From assembly GCF_902832885.1 (NCBI RefSeq), contig NZ_CADFDK010000002.1, positions 848,565-912,564 of the forward strand: 64,000 bases of DNA, given 5' to 3'. This DNA comes from Burkholderia seminalis DSM 23518 (GTDB lineage: Bacteria > Pseudomonadota > Gammaproteobacteria > Burkholderiales > Burkholderiaceae). This document shows positions 17,446 to 28,307 of this stretch, piece after piece (positions within the stretch are counted from its first letter, which is position 1; every line of letters starts with the position of its first letter). The position numbers and the translations under genes are program-made. The notes beneath the pieces were generated by a model. The model saw only the letters and a list, made by a program, of their open reading frames with translations, had not been told where the DNA came from and made no database searches.

Positions 17446-19578
17446 ATGACCCATTTCCAGTTGCGTGCGCCGCGGGCGCCACGCAATACCCGTGCGCGGC
17501 GCGTGCCGCGAATGTTGAAACTTGCCGTGCCCGCGCTGGCCGTCGGCGCGCTGGCCGCGACTGCCGCGGCAGCCGAAACGGCGCGTGCGGACGTCGCGCC
17601 CGTGAACGAGTCGGCCGCGCCGCTGCCGCCCGTCGAGGTCGTCGCGTCGCCGCTGTCGACGCCACTCGTCGTCGTCACGGATCCGAAGGCGCCGCGCCAG
17701 CCGCTGCCCGCCAGCGACGGCGCGGATTACCTGAAGACGATTCCCGGCTTCACGTCGATCCGCAGCGGCGGCACGAACGGCGACCCCGTGCTGCGCGGGA
17801 TGTTCGGTTCGCGGCTGAACATCCTGGCGAACGGCATGCCGACGCTCGGCGCATGCCCGAACCGGATGGATGCGCCGACGTCGTACATCGCGCCGGAAAG
17901 CTACGACAAGGTCACCGTCGTGAAGGGGCCGCAGACCGTGCTGTACGGTCCCGGCGCATCGGCCGGCACCGTGCTGTTCGAGCGCGTGACGCCGCGTTTC
18001 GAGCGGCCGGGCATGCGCTTCGACGGCAGCCTGGTCGGCGGATCGTTCGGCCGCAACGACCAGAACCTCGATCTGACGGCCGGCACGCCGGACGTCTACG
18101 GCCGCGTCAGCGCGAACCACGCGCATTCGCAGGACTACAAGGACGGCAACGGCAACACGGTGCCGTCGCAGTGGGACAAGTGGAACGCCGACGCGGCGCT
18201 CGGCTGGACCCCCGACGACCACACGCGTGTCGAGCTGACCGCCGGCACCGGCGACGGCTATGCGCGTTACGCGGGCCGTGGAATGGACGGCGCGCATTTC
18301 CGCCGCGACACATTCGGGCTGTCGTTCGACAAGCGCCACCTCGGCGACGTGCTCGACCGGATCGAGGCGCGCGTGTACTACAACGAAGCCGATCACGTGA
18401 TGGACAACTACACGTTGCGGCAGCCCGACCCGTCGAGCAGCATGCCGATGCGGATGGCGGCCGACGTGCGGCGCCGTACGGTCGGGGCACGCGCGGCCGC
18501 GACGTTCCGTTTCGGCGACGACTTCAAGCTCGTGACGGGTGTCGACGCGCAATCGAACCGGCTCGACTCGCGCTCGTCGATGGGGCAGCAGAACTACCGC
18601 GACCAGCCGTGGGACGCGCAGGCGACGATGTGGAACGCGGGCGCGTTCGGCGAGCTGACGTGGTATGCGAGCGAAGTGTCGCGCGTGATCGGCGGCGCGC
18701 GCATCGACTACGCCGGCGCTCGCGACAAGCGCGCGATGAAGAGCGGGATGATGATGAGCAAGCCGAACCCGACCTTCGACGACGATCGCTCGCGCGTGTT
18801 GCCGAGCGGCTTCGTGCGCTACGAGCGCGATCTCGCGTCGCTGCCCGTCACGTGGTACGCGGGGATCGGTCATGCCGAGCGTTATCCCGACTACTGGGAA
18901 CTGTTCTCCGCGACGCGCGGGCCGGCCGGTTCGGTCAACGCGTTCTCGGCGGTGCAGCCGGAGAAGACCACGCAGGTCGACATCGGCGCGCAGTACAAGA
19001 GCGACCGGTTCGACGCGTGGGTGTCGGCGTACGCGGGCTACGTGCAGGACTTCATCCTGTTCAACTACGCGGCCGGCATGATGGGCGCGACCACGCAGGC
19101 GACCAACGTCAACGCGCAGATCATGGGCGGGGAAGCGGGCGTGTCGTGGCGGCCGGTGGCGCCCTTGCGCGTCGAGACGTCGCTCGCGTATGCGTGGGGG
19201 CGCAACGTGGCGAGCGGCGATCCGCTGCCGCAGATGCCGCCGCTCGAGGCGCGCATCGGGCTCGAATACACGCGCGGCGCATGGTCGGCCGGCGGCCTGT
19301 GGCGGATCGTTGCGCCGCAGCATCGTTATGCGTTGAACGAGGGCAACGTGGTCGGCAAGGACTTCGGCCCGAGCGCCGGATTCGGCGTGCTGTCGCTGCA
19401 CACGCAATACAACGTCAGCAAGACCGTGCAGGTCTCGGTCGGCGTCGACAACGTGCTGAACAAGGCCTACACCGAACATCTGAACCTTGCCGGCAACGCG
19501 GGCTTCGGCTATCCGGCGAACGCGCCGGTGATGGAACCGGGCCGGACCGCGTGGGTGCGCGTGAGCGCGAAGCTGTAG
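17446..19578 (+). CDS. TonB-dependent copper receptor (OprC/NosA type)
   Basis: Outer-membrane gated barrel for copper uptake, 710 residues. After a signal peptide (ending near ATAAAAE) come the plug (about residues 70-190, with DYLKTIPGFTSIRSGGTNGDPVLRGMFGSRLNI split over conserved blocks, and TVVKGPQTVLYGPGASAGTVLFE) and a 22-strand barrel ending in ...RTAWVRVSAKL. Copper-receptor traits are GACPNRMDAPTSYI and Met clusters (MKSGMMMSK, MPMRMAAD). No clear ribosome site; ATG 17512 is an alternative start that still leaves a signal peptide. Probably cotranscribed with DUF2946. Confidence 0.92.
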   Translation: MTHFQLRAPRAPRNTRARRVPRMLKLAVPALAVGALAATAAAAETARADVAPVNESAAPLPPVEVVASPLSTPLVVVTDPKAPRQPLPASDGADYLKTIPGFTSIRSGGTNGDPVLRGMFGSRLNILANGMPTLGACPNRMDAPTSYIAPESYDKVTVVKGPQTVLYGPGASAGTVLFERVTPRFERPGMRFDGSLVGGSFGRNDQNLDLTAGTPDVYGRVSANHAHSQDYKDGNGNTVPSQWDKWNADAALGWTPDDHTRVELTAGTGDGYARYAGRGMDGAHFRRDTFGLSFDKRHLGDVLDRIEARVYYNEADHVMDNYTLRQPDPSSSMPMRMAADVRRRTVGARAAATFRFGDDFKLVTGVDAQSNRLDSRSSMGQQNYRDQPWDAQATMWNAGAFGELTWYASEVSRVIGGARIDYAGARDKRAMKSGMMMSKPNPTFDDDRSRVLPSGFVRYERDLASLPVTWYAGIGHAERYPDYWELFSATRGPAGSVNAFSAVQPEKTTQVDIGAQYKSDRFDAWVSAYAGYVQDFILFNYAAGMMGATTQATNVNAQIMGGEAGVSWRPVAPLRVETSLAYAWGRNVASGDPLPQMPPLEARIGLEYTRGAWSAGGLWRIVAPQHRYALNEGNVVGKDFGPSAGFGVLSLHTQYNVSKTVQVSVGVDNVLNKAYTEHLNLAGNAGFGYPANAPVMEPGRTAWVRVSAKL

Positions 19579-20892
<1,314 letters not shown>

Positions 20893-20895
20893 TCG

Positions 20896-21927
20896 ATGAC
20901 GGCACGTGAAGGGCGCGCGCCGCTGGCGCGGCGCGCAGCGGTCTACGGTGTCGTGGGGCTGGCGGCGATCGCCGGCGTCGCGATGTGGAGCGGAGCGGGC
21001 CGGCATTACGGGTCGGTCGCCGCCGGTGACGCACCGGACGCGGCGGTGGCGGGCGCGGCTGCCGCCTCGCCGCAGGCGGCCGTGCCGGCGAGCGCGGGCC
21101 TGCCGCCGTCGCTGGCCGGTTCCAGCGCGCCGCGGCTGCCGCTCGACGCCGGCGGCCATCTCGCGAAGTCGCGCACGGTGCGCGATTTCTTCGACTATTG
21201 CCTGACGGCGCAGAGCGATTTGAGCGCGACCGCGCTCGATGCGTTCGTCGCGCGTGAAATCGCCGCGCAGCTCGACGGCACGGCGGCGCAGGCCGAGGCG
21301 CTCGACGTGTGGCACCGCTATCGCGCGTATCTGGATGCGCTCGCGAAACTGCGCGATGCCGGCGCGGTCGACAAGTCCGACCTGGGCGCGCTGCAGCTCG
21401 CGCTCGATCAGCGTGCGTCGATCGCGTATCGCACGCTCGGCGACTGGAGCCAGCCGTTCTTCGGCGCGGAGCAGTGGCGGCAGCGCTACGACCTCGCACG
21501 CTTGAAGATCACTCAGGATCGCTCGCTGACCGATGCGCAGAAGGCCGAGCGGCTCGCGGCGCTGGAGCAGCAGATGCCGGCCGACGAGCGGGCGGCGCAG
21601 CAGCGGATCGACCGGCAGCGCGCCGCGATCGACCAGATCGCTCAACTGCAGAAAAGCGGTGCGACGCCCGACGCGATGCGCGCGCAGCTGGCGCAGACGC
21701 TCGGCCCCGAGGCCGCCGCGCGCGTCGCGCAGATGCAGCAGGACGACGCGTCGTGGCAGAGCCGCTACGCGGACTATGCGGCGCAGCGCGCGCAGATCGA
21801 ATCGGCCGGCCTGTCGCCGCAGGACCGCGACGCGCGGATCGCCGCCCTGCGGCAACGCGTGTTCACGAAGCCCGGCGAAGCCGTGCGCGCGGCATCGCTC
21901 GATCGCGGGGCCGGCAGCATGCAATGA
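20896..21927 (+). CDS. limA: Lipase-specific foldase (lipase chaperone)
   Basis: Steric foldase that drives LipA into its active fold in the periplasm. 343 residues: short cytoplasmic tail, one membrane anchor (about residues 15-32), an Ala/Pro-rich linker to about residue 70, then the helical clamp. The foldase motif RxxFDY(F/C)L is present as RTVRDFFDYCL. The 3-bp gap after lipA gives a two-gene operon in fixed stoichiometry. Also called lifO or lipB in related strains. Confidence 0.95.
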   Translation: MTAREGRAPLARRAAVYGVVGLAAIAGVAMWSGAGRHYGSVAAGDAPDAAVAGAAAASPQAAVPASAGLPPSLAGSSAPRLPLDAGGHLAKSRTVRDFFDYCLTAQSDLSATALDAFVAREIAAQLDGTAAQAEALDVWHRYRAYLDALAKLRDAGAVDKSDLGALQLALDQRASIAYRTLGDWSQPFFGAEQWRQRYDLARLKITQDRSLTDAQKAERLAALEQQMPADERAAQQRIDRQRAAIDQIAQLQKSGATPDAMRAQLAQTLGPEAAARVAQMQQDDASWQSRYADYAAQRAQIESAGLSPQDRDARIAALRQRVFTKPGEAVRAASLDRGAGSMQ

Positions 21928-21964
21928 CGCGGGCGGCCCTGGGTGGGGGCGGTCTGATGCGGTC

Positions 21965-23488
21965 TTATGCGGCGCGTGTGATGTCGCGCGGCAGATGTTG
22001 CTCGATGGTATCGGCGAGCGTGTCGAACGCGGGCCCGATGCTTTCGTGCGGGACGCACGCATAGCCGAGCAGCAGGCCCTGCCGCGCGGTGTCGAGGTTG
22101 CTGTAGTAGCTCGTGAGCGGCCGAACGATCACGCCCGCGTCGAACGCGCTCTGCGTGACCGCGCGATCGTCGCATGCGTCGGGCAGGCCGAGCACCAGAT
22201 GCAGGCCGGCCTCGTCGCCCATCACCGGGAGCGCGTCGCCGAAGCGCGTGCGGATCGCGTCGATCATCAGTTGCCGGCGCTCGCCGTACAGGGTGCGCAT
22301 TCGTCTGACGTGCGAGGTGAGGTGACCGTCCATGATGAATTCGGCGAGCACGGCCTGCTGCATCAGCTGGCCTTCGCGGTACAGCTCGGACAGCCCGGTG
22401 CGGAACGTATCGACCAGATGCTCGGGCACGACCATGTAGCCCATCCGCAGCCCCGGGAACAGCATCTTGCCGAGGCTGCCGACGTAGATCACGCGGCCGC
22501 CGTCGTCGAGCCCCTGCAGCGACGCGAGCGGCCGGCTGCCGTAGCGGAATTCGCTGTCGTAGTCGTCCTCGATGATCCAGCAGCGGTGCTGGCGCGCGTA
22601 TTCGAGCAGCATCCGGCGCCGCGCGAGGCTCATCACCATGCCGAGCGGGTACTGGTGCGACGGCGTGACGAGCACGAGCCGCGGCGGATGCTGCATGTCG
22701 CTCGCGCGCGGGTCGAGCCCTTCCTGGTCGACCGGCACCGGGGCGAGCGCGAGGCCGGCCGCCTGCAGCACGCTGCGCACGCCCCAGTAGCACGGCTCCT
22801 CGACCCACGCGCGATCGCCGATGTCGGACAGCAGCCGCACCGCGAGATCGATCGACTGGTGGATGCCCGTCGTGATGATCACCTGGTCCGGCGAGCATTT
22901 GACCGAGCGCGCGACGCGCAGGTAGTCGGCAAGCGCGCGCCGCAACGGCCGGTAGCCGCCGCCCGGCGCGTACGTCAGCAGCTCGGGATTGGCTTCCTTC
23001 CACAGCCGCGCCTGCAGGCGGCTCCACGTGCGGCTCGGGAATTCCGACACGTCCGGCACGCCCGGCATGAACGCACCCCACTGGCGCCGCGATACGCCCG
23101 CGTGCGCGATCAACTGCCGGCCGCGCTTCGACAGGCTGCCCTGCGCGTCCGGCGGCGGCAGTCCGTCGGCGGCCGATGGCGGCGGCGCCGCGCCCGGTGC
23201 ATGGATTGCCGCGGCGTCAGGCCGCGTGTCGGCCACATAGGTGCCGCTGCCGGTCGTCGTCAGCACGTAGCCTTCTGCCGTCAGCTGGTCGTACACGTGC
23301 AGCACGGTATTGCGCGCGATCGACAGGTCGCCCGCGAGCGTGCGCGAACTCGGCAGTTTCGTCCCTGGCCCTAATTCCCCTGTCAGGATGGCCTGCTGCA
23401 TCAGCTGCAGCAACTGCCGGTACATCGGCTCCGGCGAGCTGCGGTCGAGACGGCCGGAGAGCCAGTCGGCGACGATCACGGTATCCAA
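21965..23488 (-). CDS. MocR-family regulator (GntR HTH + aminotransferase-like domain)
   Basis: 507-residue transcription factor. The winged helix covers about residues 20-85 (PMYRQLLQLMQQAILTGELG, LPSSRTLAGDLSIARNTV). After a Pro/Ala-rich linker comes a fold-type I PLP domain with IITTGIHQSIDLAVRLL, DDYDSEFRYG and the PLP-lysine region GSLGKMLFPGLRMGY. MocR proteins sense amines or PLP adducts. I used TTG 23488 (read LDTVIVADW) with AGGA upstream; a GTG three codons later is possible. Divergent from a polyamine-type ABC importer, its likely target. Confidence 0.9.
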   Translation of the reverse strand: MDTVIVADWLSGRLDRSSPEPMYRQLLQLMQQAILTGELGPGTKLPSSRTLAGDLSIARNTVLHVYDQLTAEGYVLTTTGSGTYVADTRPDAAAIHAPGAAPPPSAADGLPPPDAQGSLSKRGRQLIAHAGVSRRQWGAFMPGVPDVSEFPSRTWSRLQARLWKEANPELLTYAPGGGYRPLRRALADYLRVARSVKCSPDQVIITTGIHQSIDLAVRLLSDIGDRAWVEEPCYWGVRSVLQAAGLALAPVPVDQEGLDPRASDMQHPPRLVLVTPSHQYPLGMVMSLARRRMLLEYARQHRCWIIEDDYDSEFRYGSRPLASLQGLDDGGRVIYVGSLGKMLFPGLRMGYMVVPEHLVDTFRTGLSELYREGQLMQQAVLAEFIMDGHLTSHVRRMRTLYGERRQLMIDAIRTRFGDALPVMGDEAGLHLVLGLPDACDDRAVTQSAFDAGVIVRPLTSYYSNLDTARQGLLLGYACVPHESIGPAFDTLADTIEQHLPRDITRAA

Positions 23489-23533
23489 AGTGGTCCTACT
23501 TGGAATATTGAAATGGTTCCCTAGTATAGAACC
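23485..23533. promoter_or_regulatory. Candidate MocR operator and ABC-importer promoter
   Basis: CCAAAGT-GGTCCT-ACTTGG (23485-23503) is an inverted repeat with one extra base, overlapping the regulator's start. GGTTC/GAACC (23515-23519 with 23529-23533) is a second one. TGGTCCTACT and TGGTTCCCTAGT also form an imperfect direct repeat. TTGGAA (23500-23505) and TAGTAT (23522-23527), 16 bp apart, would be a fair promoter for the ABC genes overlapping both motifs. Confidence 0.45.
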
Positions 23534-23596
23534 GTGCGCACCGTATAGTGGCTCGCATCTCAAAATCATTTGTCGCGAAGCAAGGGGACAGCCACG

Positions 23597-24694
23597 ATGA
23601 AGTCCGATGATGTGATCGTCAGCTTTCGCGGCGTGCGGAAGACCTACGACGGGGAAACGCTGGTCGTCAAATCGCTCGACCTCGACATCCACCGGGGGGA
23701 ATTCCTGACGCTGCTCGGGCCGTCGGGTTCGGGTAAGACCACCTGCCTGATGATGCTGGCCGGCTTCGAATTCCCGACCGGCGGCGAGATCCGCCTCGAC
23801 GGCGAGTTGCTGAACAACGTGCCGCCGCACAAGCGCAACATCGGCATGGTGTTCCAGAACTACGCGCTGTTCCCGCACCTGACGGTCGAGCAGAACGTCG
23901 CGTATCCGCTGACCGTGCGCAAGCTGCCGGCCGGCGAGCGCGCGGAGCGCGTCGCGCACGCGCTGAAGATGGTGCAGATGGAGCGCTTCGCGAAACGCTA
24001 TCCGGCGCAGTTGTCGGGCGGCCAGCAGCAGCGCATTGCGCTGGCGCGCGCGCTCGTGTTCGAGCCGAAGCTGGTGCTGATGGACGAGCCGCTCGGCGCG
24101 CTCGACAAGCAGCTGCGCGAACACATGCAGTACGAACTGAAGGCGCTGCACGAAAAGCTCGGCGTGACCTTCGTGTACGTGACGCACGACCAGGGCGAGG
24201 CGCTGACGATGTCCGACCGCGTCGCCGTGTTCGACAAGGGCATCGTGCAGCAGCTCGACACCGTGGACCGCCTGTACGAATCGCCGTGCAACGAATTCGT
24301 CGCGAACTTCATCGGCGACAGCAACCGGCTGCGCGGCACCATCGCACGCGTCGACGGCGAATTCTGCGAATTCCGGCTCGACGACGGCACGAAGCTCGTC
24401 GGCCGCCATATCGGCGAAGCCGCCGAGGGCGCGTCGGCCGTCGCGTGCATCCGCCCCGAACGCATGAGCCTCGCGGCCAGCGGCCACGCCAACGGCGCCG
24501 CCGCGAACCGCCTGAGCGGCGAAGCGCGCAGCCTCATCTATTTCGGCGATCACGTGCGCATGCGTTGTGCGCTGCCGGGCCAGGACGAATGCTTCGTGAA
24601 GGTGCCGCTGGGCACGGGCGCGCTCGACGCGTTCTCGCCCGGCGCGCCGGTCTCGCTCGCGTTCTCGCCCGAACACCTGCGCGTGTTCGCGTGA
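23597..24694 (+). CDS. ABC importer ATPase, PotA/PotG family
   Basis: Cytoplasmic ATPase of a spermidine/putrescine-type importer, 365 residues. Walker A GPSGSGKTT (about residue 38), Q-loop VFQNYALFPHL, signature LSGGQQQR, Walker B LVLMDEP, H-loop YVTHDQ, and a C-terminal TOBE domain (about 280-365). ATG 23597 (MKSDDVIVSF) is preceded by AGGGGA. First gene of a four-gene unit with binding protein and two permeases. Exact substrate unknown: polyamine or a related amine is most likely given the MocR neighbour. Confidence 0.93.
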   Translation: MKSDDVIVSFRGVRKTYDGETLVVKSLDLDIHRGEFLTLLGPSGSGKTTCLMMLAGFEFPTGGEIRLDGELLNNVPPHKRNIGMVFQNYALFPHLTVEQNVAYPLTVRKLPAGERAERVAHALKMVQMERFAKRYPAQLSGGQQQRIALARALVFEPKLVLMDEPLGALDKQLREHMQYELKALHEKLGVTFVYVTHDQGEALTMSDRVAVFDKGIVQQLDTVDRLYESPCNEFVANFIGDSNRLRGTIARVDGEFCEFRLDDGTKLVGRHIGEAAEGASAVACIRPERMSLAASGHANGAAANRLSGEARSLIYFGDHVRMRCALPGQDECFVKVPLGTGALDAFSPGAPVSLAFSPEHLRVFA

Positions 24695-24770
24695 TCCCGG
24701 TTTCCCTGCTTTTCCGCAGCACGTCGTCAACAACAAAGCCCATTTCCACCACGAGAGGAGAGGAACCATC

Positions 24771-25817
24771 ATGAAACGAGCAAGCTTTACTGCACGCCGC
24801 ACGGCACTCGCGCTGGCACTGATCGCGGTCGGTGCATCGGCATCGGCTGCGGAACTCACGGTCGTCAACTTCGGCGGCGCGAACGGCGACGCGCAGAAAG
24901 TCGCGTTCAACCAGCCGTTCGAGAAGGCGACCGGCAACAAGGTCACGGCCGTCGAGTACAACGGCGAGCAGGCGAAGGTGAAGGCGATGGTCGAGGCGAA
25001 GCACGTCAACTGGGACGTGGTCGAAGTCGAATCGGGCGACCTGAACCGCGGCTGCGACGAAGGCCTGTACGAGAAGCTCGACTGGTCGAAGATCGCGAAG
25101 AAATCCGACCTGATTCCGGAAGCGCCGCAGGTGTGCGGCGTCGGTTTCTTCGTGTGGTCGACCGCGCTGTCGTACAACGCGGACAAGCTGAAGTCGGCGC
25201 CGACCGGCTGGGCCGATTTCTGGAACGTGAAGAAATTCCCCGGCAAGCGCGGGATGCGCAAGGGCGCCCGCTACAACCTCGAATTCGCGCTGATGGCCGA
25301 CGGCGTCGCGACGAAGGACGTGTACAAGGTGCTCGGCACGAAGGCCGGCCAGGACCGCGCGTTCAAGAAGCTCGACGAGCTGAAGCCGTACATCCAGTGG
25401 TGGGAAGCCGGCGCGCAGCCGCCGCAGTTCCTCGTCGCCGGCGACGTCGTGATGTCGACCGCGTACAACGGCCGCATCGATGCCGCGCAGAAGGAAGGCA
25501 AGAACCTGAAGGTCGTGTGGAACGGCAGCATCTACGACCTCGACTACTGGGCGATTCCGAAGGGCTCGCCGAACAAGGCGCTCGCCGAGCAGTACATCGC
25601 GTACTCGCTGACGCCGAAGCCGCAGCAGGCCTATGCGCAGCACATCGCGTACGGCCCGGCGAACGTCGCGGCGATCAAGTCGCTCGACGCGAAGACGCTC
25701 GCGAACCTGCCGAACTCGCCGGCCAACGGCAAGAACGCGGTGCTGGAAGACATCGGTTTCTGGACCGACCACAGCGACGAACTCGAGCAGCGCTTCGCGG
25801 CATGGGCGACGAAGTAA
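24771..25817 (+). CDS. ABC importer periplasmic binding protein, PotD/PotF family
   Basis: Periplasmic solute receptor, 348 residues, with a signal peptide cleaved near SASAAE. Family blocks are ELTVVNFGGANGDAQK at the mature N-terminus, NWDVVEVESGDLNRGCDEGLYEKLDW, PQVCGVGFFVWSTALSYNADKL and the C-lobe DLDYWAIPKGSPNKALA. The acidic and aromatic residues spread over these blocks suit an amine ligand. GAGAGGAGAGGAAC precedes the ATG. Follows the ATPase by 76 bp. Confidence 0.92.
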   Translation: MKRASFTARRTALALALIAVGASASAAELTVVNFGGANGDAQKVAFNQPFEKATGNKVTAVEYNGEQAKVKAMVEAKHVNWDVVEVESGDLNRGCDEGLYEKLDWSKIAKKSDLIPEAPQVCGVGFFVWSTALSYNADKLKSAPTGWADFWNVKKFPGKRGMRKGARYNLEFALMADGVATKDVYKVLGTKAGQDRAFKKLDELKPYIQWWEAGAQPPQFLVAGDVVMSTAYNGRIDAAQKEGKNLKVVWNGSIYDLDYWAIPKGSPNKALAEQYIAYSLTPKPQQAYAQHIAYGPANVAAIKSLDAKTLANLPNSPANGKNAVLEDIGFWTDHSDELEQRFAAWATK

Positions 25818-25919
25818 CCGGTCAGGCTTCCTGAAAGGTGTCCTGATGCAACCGGCCGCGCGACGCGTCGATCGTGTCGCGCGGCATTCCGCCGGAACGT
25901 GCCCGGCCGGAGAGAACCG

Positions 25920-27185
25920 TTGAATACGATGACGATCGCGCCTTCCTCGCCGTCGACCGCCGCGCTCAAGCGCGAGCTGAAGGCCGCCGAGGCCCGCAAG
26001 CGCACGATGGCGCTGTTGCTGGTCGCGCCGCTCGCGATTTTCCTGCTGCTGATCTTCGTCGTGCCGATCGGCACGCTGCTCACGCGCGCGGTGCAGAACC
26101 CGGAGATCGCGACCGCGTTGCCGAATACGGTCGCCGCGCTGTCGGGCTGGGACCGCAAGGCACCGCCGGCCGACGCCGCGTATGTCGCGCTCGCGGCCGA
26201 CATGACGAAGGTGGCCGACAGCGAGGCGATGGGTGCGCTCGCGCGGCGCCTGAATACCGAGATTCCCGGCTATCGCTCGCTCGTCGCGAAGACGGCGCGC
26301 GCGATGCCGCTGAAGGGCGACAACGGCGCGGCGCTGACGCCCGCGCAGACCCGCGAGAAATTCGTCGACCTCGATTCGCGCTGGGGCGACGTCGCATACT
26401 GGCAGGCGATCGCGAAGAACGGCAGCCAGGTGTCGCCGTTCTACCTGCTCGCCGCGCTCGACCACAAGCAGGACGGCTTCGGCCACGTCGTGCAGGCCGA
26501 TCCCGACCAGTCGATCTATCTCGCGATCTTCGGCCGTACGTTCGTGATCGGCATCGCCGTCACGCTGTTCGCGCTGCTGCTCGGCTATCCGCTCGCGTAC
26601 TGGATCTCGACGCTGTCGGAGCGGCGCGCGAACCTCGTGATGATCCTCGTGCTGATTCCGTTCTGGACCTCGGTGCTCGTGCGCGTCGCCGCGTGGATCG
26701 TGCTGCTGCAGAGCGAAGGGCTCATCAACAAGGCGCTGATCGGCAGCGGGCTGATCTCGCACCCGCTGACGCTGCTGTTCAACCGCGTCGGCGTGTACAT
26801 CTCGATGACGCACATCCTGCTGCCGTTCATGATCCTGCCGCTGTACAGCGTGATGAAGTCGATCCCGCCCACTTACCAGCGCGCGGCCGTATCGCTCGGC
26901 AGCCATCCGTTCGCCGCGTTCTGGCGCGTGTACGTGCCGCAGACCTATCCCGGCGTCGGCGCGGGCGCGCTGCTCGTGTTCATCCTCGCGATCGGCTACT
27001 ACATCACGCCCGCGCTGCTCGGCGGGCCGAACGACCAGATGGTCAGCTACTACGTCGCGTACTTCACGAACGTGACGATCAACTGGGGCATGGCGTGCGC
27101 GCTCGGCGGGCTGCTGCTCGCGGCGACACTCGTGCTGTACGCCGTGTACGGGCGCTTCACGCGCACGAACGTGAGCCTCGGCTGA
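25920..27185 (+). CDS. ABC importer permease, PotB type
   Basis: Inner-membrane permease, 421 residues, with one N-terminal helix, a long periplasmic insert (about residues 60-190) and five core helices carrying the ATPase-docking loop (YQRAAVSLGSHPFAAFWRVYVPQTYPG). The insert is longer than in the E. coli PotB type. Translation probably starts at TTG 25920, five bases after GGAGAG; ATG 25929 is too far from that site. Pairs with the next gene as a heterodimeric pore. Confidence 0.9.
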   Translation: MNTMTIAPSSPSTAALKRELKAAEARKRTMALLLVAPLAIFLLLIFVVPIGTLLTRAVQNPEIATALPNTVAALSGWDRKAPPADAAYVALAADMTKVADSEAMGALARRLNTEIPGYRSLVAKTARAMPLKGDNGAALTPAQTREKFVDLDSRWGDVAYWQAIAKNGSQVSPFYLLAALDHKQDGFGHVVQADPDQSIYLAIFGRTFVIGIAVTLFALLLGYPLAYWISTLSERRANLVMILVLIPFWTSVLVRVAAWIVLLQSEGLINKALIGSGLISHPLTLLFNRVGVYISMTHILLPFMILPLYSVMKSIPPTYQRAAVSLGSHPFAAFWRVYVPQTYPGVGAGALLVFILAIGYYITPALLGGPNDQMVSYYVAYFTNVTINWGMACALGGLLLAATLVLYAVYGRFTRTNVSLG

Positions 27186-27222
27186 GCGCCGCGCACTACG
27201 AAACGGGAAGGGGATTCGGACC

Positions 27223-28059
27223 ATGAAACTCGCCAGGCCGCTGTTCGCGCCGCACATGTCGTTCGTCGAGCGCGCGTGGTACGTCGCGCTGCGCGTGCTC
27301 GTCGTGCTGACGCTGCTGTACCTGATCCTGCCGGTGCTCGCGATCGTGCCGCTGTCGTTTTCGTCGAGCACGTTCCTCGTCTATCCGATTCCGGGTTTCT
27401 CGACACGCTGGTACGAGAACCTGATCGCATCGGACGAGTGGCGGATGGCCGCGAAGAACAGCTTCATCGTTGCGCCGTCGGCCACCGTCGTCGCGACCGT
27501 GCTCGGCACGCTCGCGGCGATCGGTCTCACGAAGGCCGATTTCCGCGGCAAGGGATTGCTGATGGCCGTGCTGCTGTCGCCGATGATCGTGCCGGTGGTC
27601 GTCGTCGGCGTCGGCATGTACCTGTTCTTCGCGCCGCTCGGGCTGGCGAACACGTACACCGGCCTGATCGCCGCGCATGCGGCGCTCGGCGTGCCGTTCG
27701 TCGTGACGACGGTCGCCGCGACGCTGCAGGGCTTCAACCAGAACCTGGTGCGCGCGAGCCTGTCGCTCGGCGCGAATCCGGTGTCGACCTTCTTCCGCGT
27801 GACGCTGCCGGTGATCGCGCCGGGCGTGATGTCGGGCGCGCTGTTCGCGTTCGCGACGTCGTTCGACGAAGTGGTCGTCACGCTGTTCCTCGCCGGCGCG
27901 GACCAGACGACGCTGCCGCGCCAGATGTTCACCGGTATCCGCGAGAACATCAGCCCGACGATCGCTGCGCTCGCAACGATCCTGATCATCTTTTCGACGA
28001 GCCTGCTGCTGGCGCTCGAATGGCTGCGCGGGCGCAACGCGCGGCGCGCGGTGTCGTAA
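27223..28059 (+). CDS. ABC importer permease, PotC type
   Basis: Second permease of the importer, 278 residues, six helices, with docking loop NLVRASLSLGANPVSTFFRVTLPVIAPGV split over its conserved part. ATG 27223 follows GGGAAGGGGA. Last gene of the unit; a hairpin (GCACGCAACG / CGTTGCGTGC, 28068-28104) without a T-run lies just after the stop. Confidence 0.92.
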   Translation: MKLARPLFAPHMSFVERAWYVALRVLVVLTLLYLILPVLAIVPLSFSSSTFLVYPIPGFSTRWYENLIASDEWRMAAKNSFIVAPSATVVATVLGTLAAIGLTKADFRGKGLLMAVLLSPMIVPVVVVGVGMYLFFAPLGLANTYTGLIAAHAALGVPFVVTTVAATLQGFNQNLVRASLSLGANPVSTFFRVTLPVIAPGVMSGALFAFATSFDEVVVTLFLAGADQTTLPRQMFTGIRENISPTIAALATILIIFSTSLLLALEWLRGRNARRAVS

Positions 28060-28307
28060 CGATGCCCGCACGCAACGGCCGGCGCGCCGCCGCGCGTTGC
28101 GTGCCCGACGAGGCTCACGTAGCCGGCCTGGTGCGCCGAAGCTTTCGTTTGACTGACTGACGAAGCGGTTGCCTGCACGTTCGATGCGGCTCTGCAACAA
28201 TACGGTTCGCGGTGCCGCGCGTTCCGTTTGCTGCGCACGGAGCACGCGTTGGTTGCCGCGCCGCTCAATCCGCGACGCCGTGCGTCGCTCGTCAGCCGAG
28301 CCTCATC

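Noticed and set aside
23489-25261. N-terminal extension making the MocR gene over 1000 codons
   Set aside because: It would run through the shared promoter and antisense to the ABC ATPase and binding-protein genes; similarity starts at 23488.
28068-28104. Inverted repeat GCACGCAACG / CGTTGCGTGC as a terminator
   Set aside because: The loop is 17 nt and no T-run follows; kept only as a note in the permease entry.
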